A stretch of DNA of 45,614 nt from Dimorphilus gyrociliatus (GCA_904063045.1 CAJFCJ010000065.1:117311-162924); one strand, 5' to 3'. Counted from the first letter of the stretch, positions 1-11,640 are shown. A program made the numbers and translations. The notes: generated from the letters alone by a model not told the origin.

Positions 1-319
1 CTATGCAATAACAAACTTGCAAGCACTGAATCAATTTCAGTTTGTTTAGCCATTTCCAATCTATCAAACAGAACTTCTGTTCTACATTCTGTAAATTTCG
101 GTTAAAAGTGTTCATTGAGCGAAATGTTTGTTTTACAAATAGTTATTGGACATTAGAATGCAGGCATTACGTCATTTCCTTAACTGCACACACACCTACA
201 CACATACACACATAAACATTACGTTTTATTCTGTTTACATCCTCTTTGACCTGTTGCAAAGATAAAATGTTACTCAAATTTTTCTTCATCATTCTATCAG
301 GGTTATGATTTGAATATTT

Positions 320-572
320 TACTGCATAATTTCTCATCCGAACCATCCAGACAATCTTCTACAAAATTACAAACTAAAGCATAAGTTAAAGATAGATCAG
401 ATGAAAAACAGTTAAATTGTTCCACTTGTGAGAAAATTGAACAGTTTCTCTCATCTTCGGATGACGGACAATCAACTTTACCATCACAAACGTATACCAT
501 ATTTATATACGTTTGACTTTGATCGCAGACGAAAATGTTTATGCGTTGAGTACTATTGAAACTGAATCTCCT
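320..572 (-). CDS. LDLa exon of a fourth receptor (receptor A), partial
   Basis: This exon encodes two LDL-receptor class A modules. The first has the usual Cys spacing and acidic calcium cage, seen as VCDGKVDCPSSEDERNC, and the second ends CNFVEDCLDGSDEKLC. A splice acceptor (TTTATTAG) lies at about 573 and a donor (GTAAAATA) at about 320. The exon aligns with the first LDLa exon of receptor C (45023-45304) and with the LDLa part of receptor D (22450-22700): all three share F.C, then Q/R.S/T.TYIN or CIN, then VCDG. The rest of the gene would lie left of the window. No convincing SRCR or CTLD exon was found between it and receptor B, so this copy may be shorter than its paralogs or a fragment. 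Confidence 0.6.
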
Positions 573-1068
573 AATAAAGTGTTGTTTATCAATTTTAGAA
601 TTAAAGTGCAGAAATACAAGAAAGTTAACTTGGTTATATTCAAATAGTTTATTAAAACAAAAAAAAAGAATTCATCATTAAGTCACCAAGTTAGCTTGGA
701 AATATAAAACTAACAATTTGTAAACAGTTTCATTTTAAAGGCTTCTTCTATCAATATCATACTGTTGAGTTATCAAAGGAGCTTTCAATTTCAAAGGTCA
801 CCTTGAAACACAGTTACTTAATTGTTTCTATAATTCTTCTTATCTGCATCCATATTACATTATTATGTTTTTCTTGCAAATGTTCCATATTCACACATTG
901 GTAAACAACCTATCTATTTCCTACAATTACAATAAAACAAAGAACAAAGCTTGTCCATTCTATTAATTATAAAATTAATGAAATATTACTAGACATTTTA
1001 AACTTGTTTATACTTTTTTTATTTTATGAAATGCAGTTTTCTAAGTAACAATTAAAGATTTTCACACG
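573..1068. other. Spacer between receptor B and the receptor A exon
   Basis: AT-rich sequence. I see no convincing exon, RNA gene or transposon. It should hold the 3' UTR of receptor B and any 5' exons or promoter of receptor A, but nothing here can be assigned. Confidence 0.4.
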
Positions 1069-1616
1069 TCAATTCAATAACAAATTAGATAATGCAATTC
1101 TAGTTTGTAACATTCTCCTTAGGCTTTTCCCAAATGCGAAAATGTCCAATCTATCACCATTTTCATCCAACATATACATTTTCACTACCAATAGCATCCA
1201 TCTACTCTGCTCTTCTTTAACCTAATTAATTTAAAACAAAAATAAGAAGTTTAACACTGAATTGTTTTACAATTTTATAGAATATTTTTCAACCTGAACA
1301 GCTATTGTATGAAATGAAATATTGCCTCCTAATGCCAATTTAGAGACATGGCAAAAAGAGATTGCAGTTGTTATTGATTTTGAAATCTCATGTATACTCG
1401 CTATTGTAAACACTGGAAGGGAACTTTTACATTTTTCCAAATTTTTTAAAGAAACATCTAAAGAGAGAAAATGATTTTGCATTTTAGAGAAAAAATCAAA
1501 ATCTATAAATAGAAATATAAGCAAATAAGCTATTAGCTGTTTGTTCAGTAAGTAAACAATTATATCACATACTATCTTCCAACTGCCTATTTAACATCAT
1601 TTTCATAGAAATTTCA
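1069..1616 (-). other. Kinase-like C-terminal exons of receptor B
   Basis: Three exons follow TM7. 1616-1573 encodes a short helix-like segment. 1502-1294 encodes a segment resembling kinase subdomains IV to VIb, with IHEISKSITTAISFCHVSKL and then LGGN where an active kinase has HRDxxxxN. 1221-1069 contains DRLDIFAFGKSLRRMLQ, resembling the DVYSFG signature of subdomain IX, and stops 11 residues later. Intron phases are consistent across the three exons (1, then 0). There is no catalytic Asp, no DFG and no C-lobe after helix F. The donor after TM7 (about 1673, GTCTGTTC) is weak. Without it TM7 would simply end at a stop at 1614. Confidence 0.55.
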
Positions 1617-4600
1617 CTGAAAATATTGAATACTGTTATATGAAAAGAAAATGTTTAAATATTTTGAAAGAACAGACTGTTTTATTTTTTTCTCTAGTAA
1701 AGAAGAATTATAATGATTTTTCATATCTTGTAATGAGTATAACAGTGGATTTATCACTGCATTCAAAGGAAAAATCACAATCACTATTGTAGTATAAAAC
1801 TCTTTGGAGATAATTAGTTGAAAAAATACTGAGTAGATTCCTATAAGGTATTATTTATTTTCAATGATTTTAAGTCTGCCTAAATTTCAAAATTCTACTA
1901 AATCACTAACCTAACAAAGAAATTGGAAACCAACACAAAATATTTGTTAGGACAATTAGAAATACTTTCACTTTAATCTTCCTCTGTTGAGCTTCAAAAT
2001 TCAATTTCTCAACTAGATTTTTTGTTTTTAAAGTTCTTTTCCAAATAATAAAGTAAATAATACAAATTACCAAGCATACAGTGCTAACAAAACAACCAAA
2101 GAGCAAAAATGAGTAAAACCATCCTTCATTTTTTTCACTTGAAATATGTAGTGTAAAACAAATGGCACTATTTGAATAATATTCCTATATAAAAAAGTAT
2201 GATTGATTGAAAACATTAGTGTTGAGAGTATATCAAATAATAAATTGTTTGCTTACACCATAAATAAGAACTGGTAGAACAGAACAGATAATTGAGAATG
2301 AAAATATGAATAATAGAAAAAGCCACTTTTTAAAAGAAAGAAAAATTTTTAACCAAGGATAGACAATTGTTTGGAACCTTTCTAATGTTATAAGCATCAA
2401 ACTCAGAACTGATAATTGAATAGAAAAACTACAAAATATTCCAATTATTGAACAGCCTAAACTATTTCTCCATTTAAAATCATTTTCTATATAATTTCCT
2501 CTAAAAGTTAAGTCAACAATTCCAATTGAAATGAAATAGATTGAAGTACTCAAATCTGCAAATGTCAAAGTTATATAGAAAATATTTTTCTTCTTTTTAC
2601 AGAAAAGCAGCCTGAAAATTAAAGATGTTAAATTTTCAAAAAATGCTAATAGGCCTAATAGCCATATAAGAGTTTTCAAAAAGTTTGATTCTAATAAATC
2701 ATCACAAGAATTGAAAAGAGATTTGTCAGGTTTACAATTCTTTACATTCATTGAATATTTCCATGCAAAGCAGCATAACTCAAAATATTTACTTGTTAAA
2801 TTTTCAAGTTTTTGTAAGTGTTCCATAAGAAATTTACCATCAGCTAAGAAAATTATTGTATCTTGTAAATTGAGATTTTTTAAAAATACAAGATGATAAA
2901 ATGACTTGGCATGGATTTCTCTGATATGGCAATAACTGAGATCAAGATGTTCAAGTTTATCAAGATTTGCGAAAAGTTCAGATGCAATTGAGTTTAGGTT
3001 TGTTCTTGATAGATCAAGCTTTCTTAGATTTTTAAAAATACCAAAAGAAAAGTTTGATGGTCTAAACAGAAAACTTTTGCTAAGTATCAAAATTTGAAGC
3101 TTATTATCCAAATTTTCAACTAATTTCTGCAAATATACGACTCCATTGTGACTTGCATTTAAAAAAAATACATTTGGAAAATGTCTAAGCATTCTATCCA
3201 TAGTAATATTACTCATTATTACTGTTAGATATGAAACAGATGGGTGAATTTTATTGAAAATTTTGTATAAAAAATGAAAATTTGAAATGTATAATTTTTT
3301 TCCATAAAAAGTCTTAGAGTTATTTAAAGTTTTTACAGTAAACAAGTTAAAGTTACACTTGACATTGTAAAAATTTTCACAGGAGCAGTAAATTGGGCAG
3401 GAATTTAGAGCAATGCAGTAAATTTCATCACTTCCTTGGATACAATCCACAATTCCATTACAAACATCAGAGAGGAGAATATAAAATCTTTCTTTACGGC
3501 ATTTGAAAAAACCCTTTGGTTTAAAATTTTCTAAAGTGAATGAAATTATGAATAATGGAATGAATTTTTGTTTTTCTGGCCCCAATTTATATATATATAT
3601 ATATAGATATATACCACAGTCAAGTTCATCATCATATTCTTCACAGTGAACAACACCATCACACACTTGTTTTATTGAAATACAGTAATTTGTATTTCTA
3701 CATAAATATGCACCATTTTTGCATTTATCAAGTTTACATCCAAGTAGATGCTTATATGGATAATGAACTTTTGTTAATAAATTGCCTGTTGAGTCATACT
3801 CAACATAACAATTTTGCTTGCTTATATCTATTATGTCATCCATTATATTTGAACATATAGTATTTTCTTCACTGGTAAATTTTTTCCTACAGATGGCCAA
3901 TGTTTCGTCGGCAGAATCAAAACAATCTGCATGAAAATCACATTCTTTTGAGCTAGGCAGACATTTCTCATCACAGGGGAAATATTTATCACTGCATTCT
4001 AAATGAAAAAAAAAACACCTATGAAATAAAGAATGATTCTGGGAGATTTCATCTCTTATGTTTGGGCGTTTTTTTTTTATCAAAGAATTAGCAAGAGAAG
4101 CTGAACTAATACATGTTCAAAAAATATTGTCAGAGGGGAAATTCAAAAGATTAGAGAATGGAAAAAATATGAAAATCTTCAGTCAAATATTTTCTATTTT
4201 GGGATCAGTTTGAAAAAAAAAGAAAAATCAATTTGGATATTCTCTTAGAGCATTAGTACTATTTTTATATATCAGTATATATACTGTATATATATTATAT
4301 TTAATCGATTTTTAATATTTAATTAATATATGTTTAATATAGTAAAAATAGTCCTAGAAAATACACAACACATTCCTACAAATGGACGAAAAGTCCAGAA
4401 TAAAATGAAAAAATGTCCCTGCAAAAGGGATGAAATGTCCCGACCCCAAAAATTATATGTACAGGGTTACTTAAAGAATTTTTCCGCTTACCAGTTACTT
4501 CTGTAGAATTTTCCTGAAAACTGGTAGGACATATTTCATCAGAACCATCAATACAATTGATTTCACTGTTACAAAAATAGGTTGAGTTAATGCATTTGAA

Positions 4601-7600
4601 ATTCTTGCACCTGTGTTTGAATTGATATTCTTCTAATTTTAAGCTGTGATATAATACAGACTAAAACCTTTTGCTTGTTGATGAGCAATCATCCCACACT
4701 GTTTAAAGAGATGTCATTAAAAGGTGTGTTTATATATTCTAAATGGATTATTAGGGAAGAGGTTTAAAATAAATTCTTAAACCATTTTTCATAGAATTGA
4801 TCAATTGCAACTTTATTTGAAAAATCACTTCTTCTTATGTCAATGATTGAGAGAAACAAGAATATTATAATTATATAACAGATTTACCACAGTTTTTCTC
4901 ATCAGCTCCATCGGAACAATCCCGTAAATGATCACAAACATATTTATAGCTTATTTTGTAACCATCTCCACACTGGTATTCATCTAATTGAGGGCAATTT
5001 TTTTCATCTTCACCAGAGAAACAATCCTGATAGCCATCACACTGATAAATTCTATTAATACAGATTTCATCCTCTAAACAAAGGAATAAATGCTGAGAAC
5101 ACATATCTTTATTGATATCAAGGTGTAAAGATTGACTAAGTATTCTTCCATTCTTTCCTTTCAATCCATCAACTATTTTTTAATGAGGAAAAATATTTGT
5201 TCTCACTTTTGTGGCTATTTTCAGTTTTTACCTGCTGGGTTAATGCATGGTAGAAATGTTATTTGTTTCATTTTACATATAGAAGGTTCAATGATGTATG
5301 ATTCAAATTTTGAAGTGAAGAAGTTGTTTTTTTTCTTAATTTTAGGTGGCAGTTCAAGTTTTTTATAAATAAAACATTTGGAAATTTTAGAAATTGTTGC
5401 TTGCTTAATAGCATTGTCATATAGAATTCTGCCACAAAGATCATCCACTAATCTTTGGATGATGAAGGACTTAATTAAAATGTTAAATAGTACTTTCTTT
5501 TTAAATTTTGGTTACATAATCACCTAAAATGAACTGGTTCAGTTGAAGTAAAATCATATGGTTTGTTATCTAAATGAACTATGACTGATCTATTTCTTCT
5601 ATCTTTTATTGTTTTGAGTTCTACAATATACAAATGAAGTATAATGGATTAATGTTAGAAGACATATATTCACTTCCAGGTAAATTGAAATATAAAATAT
5701 TCGATTCATTCCTTTCTAATGACATAAACATTTCAATAAATTTAAAAAACTCATATTGTTCAGATGATATAAAGCTTAGTGTACTATTTTTCCTTCTACA
5801 AACATTTTCACTTGTATCAATAGATATTTTGTTTTTGTAATGCATTAATAGAAAACAGTAACTTTTAAACAGAAATGCATCTTTGTTCTGACATACTGCA
5901 ACCATATAAAAGTAAGAGACATTTTAAAAATTATATTTTAAATTTACAAAAAAGACCTTGACCATTATTTAAACATTTTATTTCAACATAAAAAAATTTT
6001 CTTTCTTGTCTACTGTTTAAAACTGAATTTATTATTTCATCATTTGCATTTACAGTACACAAAGATCTAGTTTCATTTTTCAATTGAGTACATTTCATAC
6101 TTAGATAATAGTTTAGAAACTTTGCTGATTTATAGGTATAGCTAAAAATTTTGCCAAATTTAAAACCAAATGTTTTACACAGATAATTCAATTGCTGAAA
6201 TTTTAATGATTCAACTGTTGTTTGAAACCAAACATTTTTATAAAGTATTTGTAAATTCCCAACAAAATGTGTAAGATTGTGATTTGTATTAAAATTTAAA
6301 ATACTTTTAGTGTTTCTGAAAAGTCTATAATGAAAATCTATAGAAAAAATTTTCTTGATTATAGAAATATTGTGTATTTAAAAACAGAAAGAAAAACTAA
6401 AGATGAAAACCTTTATATGATCCTGCTTCACAGAATATAAATAATGCTTTAATAAAATAACGAGTAGTTGACATTTTACAAGTAGAAAAATCATTATTCT
6501 TCAAGTTACAATTTGAAAATGATATTGAATTATCATAAAATTTGTTACTAATTGTTCTACAATTTTTCTTAAAATTTAACATTCTATATTTTCCAAAATT
6601 CATAACTTTATAGCTTGGTCCAAGTATTTTATTACTTAATTTACATAAAGATGATCCCATCTTAAAATTATCCTCTTTCTCATTGAAAATCAATGGAAAA
6701 TGTCCCATCGTTTTTGAATTAACCATAAAAGATATTCCAACTGGAAAGTATTTTCCAAAAATTATCTCCTGAAACAAATTTGGCATTTCTTCAATAACAA
6801 AATCTAGAAAAAAAAAAATCCAAATAAGAAGATGAAAAGAATTGCGTTTTCATCCATCAACCTTTTAACTCGGGAAAATTACAAAGAAAAATTTGTTTAC
6901 TAAAATCATTGAGTTGATTAATTAAGTAAAATTTAAATGATCCATTATTTTGTAATATAGCAGATTTATCATTAACTAGGTAAATATTTTCATGATTCTG
7001 TCGATAGAATAATGCTCTTTTGCATAGATTTTCATTCTTTACATTACGATCTCTGAATAAGAGAATAGTTTGTCCATTATATCTTACATACAGTTGATAC
7101 TTTGAATGTCTATTTATTTCATAGGCAAACATAACTAGTACAAAAGGTGAGAAATTACTTTTATATTATATTATCATTTTTAAAATTAACAGAAAATATC
7201 CTTTCTTTCTGTATATTTAATCATTTTGTTATTATTCAATACCTAGATATAAGAATGGAAATCATGGATATTTTCTACTATATATATTTTGCTTCTCTCT
7301 TTACAAGGTTTATTAGTAATGAAACATTTTAGGCACATTAAAGCTATCTTGACATTCTTAAGATGGTTATACGAATACCTTTTGAGAAGAAGTTTAAAAC
7401 TATTTTAACAAGAAATTTACACAAACAATTCACAACTTACAATTCAGCTTTGTTATCATCAAATGCCAAAACATATTCTGGTTTTTCTAATGGGAATGTA
7501 GAAATTCTTATTTTAAAAAAATCATAATTTTATCTTACTATATTTCCTTAGTTTGCATCCTTGAATCAGGTTAAACTTTGGATCATATCCCATTGAATAG

Positions 7601-7866
7601 CAAATATTTTGAACAAATTCAGTTGTAAATTGAGTTTGTGAAAATGGAATAAAAGCAATTTTTCCAGTTTTGTTTGTTACTAATATTTTAATATTTAATA
7701 TTCCATAACTAAAATATTCATTTTCTTCTATTTTCTCAAGGAAAAAATTCGCATTTTCTTGTTCAAAATTCATTAAAAACCTTCCTTTGAAGTATTGACA
7801 ATATGGTAAAATTTCAGATACAAAATTAATAACAATTATAAGAATACAATGAAAAATTAAAGGCAT
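1069..7866 (-). CDS. Receptor B: SRCR-like/CTLD/LDLa/LRR/7TM receptor with C-terminal kinase-like region
   Basis: Multi-exon membrane receptor of the GRL101 type. The start at 7866 is followed by a hydrophobic signal peptide (MPLIFHCILIIVINFV). Inferred exons, 5' to 3': 7866-7540, 7480-7437, 7131-6864, 6804-6408 and 6343-5949 (SRCR-like modules); about 5893-5672, 5600-5535 and 5448-5230 (CTLD); 5164-4890 (two LDLa); about 4600-4490 (one LDLa); about 3999-3617 (two LDLa); 3531-2256 (one LDLa, leucine-rich repeats, start of 7TM); 2186-1907; 1846 to about 1673 (TM7 with NPLLY); then 1616-1573, 1502-1294 and 1221-1069 (kinase-like). The TM3 motif is ERF in LITLERFQTIVYP. Domain order and 7TM motifs are visible in the sequence. 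The ligand is unknown, and splice sites were read by eye. Confidence 0.75.
3586..3616. repeat. TA microsatellite inside a receptor B intron
   Basis: A (TA)n tract lies just inside the GTATAT donor after the DELDCG LDLa module. The reading frame happens to stay open through this roughly 85-nt intron, so a naive ORF joins the flanking exons. The acceptor is TTCACTTTAG at about 3532. Confidence 0.7.
4375..4455. repeat. Short TGTCCC-rich repeat relic in a receptor B intron
   Basis: The motif ATGTCCC recurs with GGGAtgaaATGTCCCGACCCC and short inverted pieces. It resembles the repeated-motif ends of the Mutator-like elements elsewhere in the window (13512-13855, 19508-19624). No partner end was found, so it may be a solo relic. 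Confidence 0.3.
5230..7866 (-). other. SRCR-like modules and C-type-lectin-like domain of receptor B
   Basis: The clearest SRCR-like module is in the 6343-5949 exon. It has a G-x-L-x-I strand followed by a W (VGNLQILYKNVWF), then YLCKTFGFKFGKIFSY, matching the family's CR-x-LGF signature, then LSMKC and VEIKC. Weaker copies contain NICYSMGYDP (exon 1), LCKRALFY (6864-7131) and LCKLSNKILG with SFSNCNLKNNDFSTC (6408-6804). The CTLD starts CQNKDAFLFKSYCF, continues VCRRKNSTLSFISSEQYEF and ends SICKMKQITFLPC. Receptor D carries equivalent exons. Conservation is low, so the SRCR assignment rests on Cys and glycine pattern and on paralog alignment, not on a database hit. Confidence 0.55.
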
Positions 7867-8894
7867 ATTGAATGTAATGATTTTAAAACATTTTTGCCAA
7901 CAGCAGTTGTATGTCTAATTAGTTGTTTTTGAAAAAATGATATTTTAATGCAAAATGTAAACATTTGATCTTCTTCTAATGGTTTTAAGAGTAAGATTCA
8001 ATGAGATCTACAAAGATTAATGTAAAATACATAGTTTGGATACTGTAAAGAGTATTGAAATAATTTTTGACATTACTACATGAGTAATTGATCCAAGTTC
8101 AATGATTAATATATTCTTGGATATCCTGATTGTCTTTTATATATAAAATTAACAATAACACTTTTCTTTCCTAGTTAATTTTAGTTAATGTATTTATTAA
8201 ATTGCATTTTTTTGTTAACTCGAAAAAAGTGCAATATCATTTTCAAAAGTCTTTGGATTATTTTGTTCATGTTCATGAAAACCTTTTGTACATCTTATTC
8301 GATTTCAATCAAGAGTCAGGGTCAAGGTCCTGGGTGATTTATTTTAACATGGATGAAGTAAAAAAAATATTCCTTCATGATTTTATAGCTGACGAAACAG
8401 CAATTTCAAATACAAATTTAATTTTTAAAATATGTTTAATATAAAGTTTATGCTAGGAATGCTTTATCTGTTGATTGAACATGTTCAATTTAGCAGTTGG
8501 TCTGCTGTTTTAAGCGCATCATAGATCCTAACCCTTAGTTTGGACCCATCTAATTACAAGTCAACTGATTAAATATTTTTTCTAACCCATTCCCAACCCA
8601 AAATTTTACCCCAAAATAACTTCAAAATGCTCGCTTTCAAAAGATCCCCTTTGATACCCACTCTCTTAAAATATTTTTTTGTTGTGGCTGCTGTTTGACA
8701 ACTAACCCTATCCTGCTGGAAATTTTTGCGTTTGCTGAATACTCTGTTATAGTCTAATGCCCTCTTATAATGAAACACTATACCTAAGTCCTTATTTCCA
8801 TTAAACTTGATATAACCAAAAGCCATGATAATCCCTCCCCCAAAAATTTCACTATTTTTGTTGTGTGATGTTTAAAAAATATCAAAGTCAGAAA
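7867..8894. other. Intergenic stretch upstream of receptor B
   Basis: It should hold the receptor B promoter. A dispersed repeat lies at about 8500-8560. Other open frames are short and unrecognised. No RNA gene was seen. Confidence 0.4.
8500..8565. repeat. Dispersed repeat copy with CCTAACCCTTAG motif
   Basis: The block reading TTAAGCGCATCATAGATCCTAACCCTTAGTTTGGACCCATC (given here in parts: 'taagcgcatcatagatcc', 'taacccttagtttggaccc') matches the reverse complement of about 28594-28650. It carries a degenerate TTAGGG-like motif. Confidence 0.55.
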
Positions 8895-9537
8895 TGATCA
8901 CCTCTATGATGACTGCATATCAAATAGCTGTTTTCCTGTAACTGGAATAATTTATCAAGTTCATAGATACCTTCTTTCCTTTGTATTTATTTCAGCTAAC
9001 CTACAAACACACATCATCTCCACCTGAAAAAAAGCTAAAAATGACTAAATCAGCTGAAAAACTGATGTGTACAGTTTTCTGGGACTGTTCGGGATTAATC
9101 CATCTTGAATTTATGGTGAAACAGTCAACTCAATAGCATTTGTGGAGACCCTAAAGAGATTAAGAAGGAGACTGCATAGGATAAGGCCTGGAAAACAGAT
9201 TATTTTACAACATGACAATGCAAGACTCCATACCAGTCTGCACACAACTCTTTTTATCAGAAATCAGGGATGGTCTGTCTGTCCATATCCCCCATGCGGC
9301 CCTGATTTGGCCCCATCTAATTTGTACCTGTTTGGATGAGTGAAAGATCGTATCAGGGGAGTTGATTACCAAAAATTAGATGAGCTAAAAAAAAACATCA
9401 GGGAATTTTTGAGGAATCAAAATATCTCACAAGTTGAGTGTGTTGAAGCAGCATCCATCCTTAAATGTCTCTTGAAAAGATATACTGTAGTGTCTAAATT
9501 GGAAAAAATGCTCAATAGCCAAGGAATGATTCCATAG
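8895..9537 (+). pseudogene. Eroded mariner transposase copy
   Basis: The 3' half of a mariner-type transposase is recognisable from LYD near 8900 and THTSSPP at about 9007. It runs through VFWDCSGLIHLEF, RIRPGKQIILQHDNARLHTS (second catalytic Asp) and GPDLAPSNLYLFG (third Asp region). It has in-frame stops (one before AFVETLK at about 9137, one after LFG at about 9339) and no helix-turn-helix N-terminus. The C-terminal end diverges after FLRNQN. It is closer to the 17097 copy (ETVNSI, VETLKRL) than to the 31838 copy. Confidence 0.85.
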
Positions 9538-9540
9538 TTC

Positions 9541-10016
9541 ATTATGCCGATCCAAAATCATACAATAATTTCTTTCCATAACATTATTATCAAATTATTT
9601 TAATTCTTTGATTCCAGCTACTGTTAATTTAGGCTTTTCTGGAAGTAAACATCTTATTTTTAGACATGAAATATACATTAAATTCAATGATTTAGCTATG
9701 CAAAGGCTTTTACTGGGTTATGTCGAAGAACATTGCATTATATTAATATATTCAGATTTGAATTTAGCAACAAAAATTCCAAAATGTTAACATTTCAACT
9801 AACAATATGAATGAGTTTAAAGGTCTAGTACACAAAGGATCTCATTCCAGTAATCAGGTAAAAAGGCCTGTTTTTTTTTTGTTTGTTTAAGTGTATACAG
9901 TAAAAAAATTGGAACACCATAAATTTTGATAGGCTGAACATTTTTTATTTTTTCTGTCTTAAATATTAGATTAAACATAGACATAAATGAATATCTTCTA
10001 AATAGAATTAGGTGAC
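9541..10016. other. Intergenic stretch without recognised gene
   Basis: AT-rich sequence with a plus-strand open frame at 9608-9790 that has no recognisable motif. Missing 3' exons of the sphingomyelinase-like gene could lie here, but none was identified. Confidence 0.35.
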
Positions 10017-10766
10017 TTAATTAGAATTAAGCAAGTTTACACAAGTTTGTAAACTTAATTCATCTAGTCTATAGTTTAGATCCCCTGCATAAAGGACTGA
10101 CTCATTTGCTGGTATATTTAGAGTCTGAGTAAATGATGCCATTTCTTGACACTGAGCTTCTCTTATAGTATTATCATCACCACCTCCACTTTGTAAGTGA
10201 GTTGACATTAAATTATAGAGCATTGTAACACCATTAACAGTTTTCTCAATTCTGGCGTATGAGACACCTTTTGCTACAAAAATTTCTGCTGTAAAAAAAA
10301 TTACAGCTTTAAATATATAACTTTCTTCTCTTACTATCGGCCATTTTGAAGTAATAAATATTCCACCATTTATTGCTAATATACTGTCTACAATGGATTT
10401 TGCATACTTGAAACCATAGTAAGAGAGTACTTTTTTCAAAGACAAGTTGTTTTCATCACAGCCACCAAGAAACACTTCTTGGAAAGCAATGGCATCGACA
10501 TCTGGAATAGTTTCCAATATCCATGAAGGTATTCTGCAAGTTCTTTCTCTCTGACCATCAACACTTACAAAGTAGAAACGCTCAAATATATTGTACATCA
10601 AAAATTTGAATTCATTGGCTGGTGTTGTAGATAGTTTTGGTTTTGGTTTTACAACACAACGTATAGCACGTCCTCCATTAAAACAGTCAAAATCTTCTGC
10701 GAATGAATGTGATATATCATATTCGAGCCCATAGTTTACACAATCTTGAGGGACAGCATTACAGTT
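10017..10766 (-). CDS. Secreted sphingomyelinase-like phosphodiesterase, truncated
   Basis: Member of the exonuclease/endonuclease/phosphatase (DNase I-like) fold, closest by eye to secreted neutral sphingomyelin phosphodiesterases that hydrolyse sphingomyelin to ceramide and phosphocholine. Visible motifs: FLMYNIFER, then the metal-binding Glu in AFQEVF, STHLQSGGG, REAQCQE and AGDLNYRLDEL. Upstream of the catalytic part is a Cys-bearing segment (DCVNYG, DFDCFNGGRAIRC). The exon begins after a TAACAG acceptor at about 10767, so an earlier exon, presumably with the signal peptide, was not found. The frame stops at 10017, soon after GDLN, so the C-terminal third with the expected catalytic His is missing. 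Either more exons exist or the gene is truncated. Confidence 0.7.
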   Translation of the reverse strand, partial: NCNAVPQDCVNYGLEYDISHSFAEDFDCFNGGRAIRCVVKPKPKLSTTPANEFKFLMYNIFERFYFVSVDGQRERTCRIPSWILETIPDVDAIAFQEVFLGGCDENNLSLKKVLSYYGFKYAKSIVDSILAINGGIFITSKWPIVREESYIFKAVIFFTAEIFVAKGVSYARIEKTVNGVTMLYNLMSTHLQSGGGDDNTIREAQCQEMASFTQTLNIPANESVLYAGDLNYRLDELSLQTCVNLLNSN

Positions 10767-11159
10767 CTGTTACCAAGTAAATGGCCTAGATGCTGGTTGA
10801 GGATCAATACATCTTCCATTTACTGGATTTTTTTCTCTGACCAGATGAACACAAATATAGATGTCTACAGAAATTTACTGACAGAAAAGAAAACAGAAAA
10901 ATGTAAAATATCTTTAGGAATGTCATATTTGCAAATTCGCTGCTTCAACTGAATAACTCCAAGTTCAGGAACACAGACTATTAAAGTAGTGAAAATAAAT
11001 TGAACAAAGAGTTGCCTGAACCATAAAGTTTGAATGCTCAGATCGCCTCTATGGCAAATCTTTTATAGAAAAAACAATTTGCAATCTTTGAACATTAGAG
11101 GCTAAAATCATAGAAAAAGAAAAAAGTTCAAGGAGATAATAATTACACAAATAATCCAT

Positions 11160-11262
11160 CTAAGGGTTAGGAGCAATCAAAAAGGTTAAGGAGAGACAAG
11201 GGCTAGGTTAGGGTTGGGGTTAAACCGTGCATTTGGGGACGTTTTCTGTCGTATCCAAAATA
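11160..11262 (+). repeat. Dispersed repeat copy with TTAGGG-like motif
   Basis: CTAAGGGTTAGGAGCAATC is followed by GGGCTAGGTTAGGGTTGGGG and GGGGACGTTTTCTGTCGTATCC. The same order of blocks occurs at 28594-28710 (CTTAGGGTTAGGAACAATG, GGTTAGGGTTAGGGT, GTGGACGTTTTAAACAATATCC). Confidence 0.6.
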
Positions 11263-11489
11263 CTAGGGTCACCCAAAAAATTCTTGCCATTTTGCTGTAT
11301 TTTTAAAATGGTACACTGTAGACCTATATTTTTATCATTAATAGAAAGTGAATTAAGTAATGTACCATCACTAAAAACTTTCTCAACTTACAAGCTCTGG
11401 TTGAAAAGTTATTGAGACTTTAGTTGTGGCATGGTATGGATGATAGTATAAGTATACCACCTACAAACTAGCCAATATCTTGTTGGGTA

Positions 11490-11640
11490 ATGCTGCCTCA
11501 TCCAGCCTAAAGCCCAGATCTTGCTCCATCAAACTATTATCTTTTCTGGAAATTAAAGGACCATCTTTGTGGACAAATATTTGAAAATGATGATGAATTA
11601 AAAACAGCAGTAAGGGCATATTTTAGGTCCAAGCCGCCTG
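11490..11640 (+). pseudogene. Possible 3' relic of a mariner transposase
   Basis: The sequence reads AQILLHQTIIFSGN in one frame. In a shifted frame it resembles the mariner signature SPDLAPSDYYLF followed by a 'DDELK.AVRAYF' helix (GATGATGAATTAAAAACAGC). Weak and frameshifted, and probably from a different mariner subfamily than the other three copies. Confidence 0.4.

Noticed and set aside
1267-1524. This segment first read as the N-terminal exon of receptor A
   Set aside because: Its splice phase follows on from receptor B exons and it aligns with the kinase-like exon after TM7 of receptor C, so it belongs to the 3' end of receptor B.
2711-2896. Plus-strand frames opposite the LRR and 7TM exons of receptor B
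   Set aside because: They are antisense shadows of clearly coding minus-strand exons.
3532-3616. Continuous frame linking LDLa modules through IYLYIYIYK
   Set aside because: It begins with a GTATAT donor, is a TA microsatellite, ends with TTTAG, and receptors C and D have no counterpart, so it is an intron that happens to be open.
8569-8826. Minus-strand 85-codon frame
   Set aside because: No motif, located next to a dispersed repeat, composition not coding-like.
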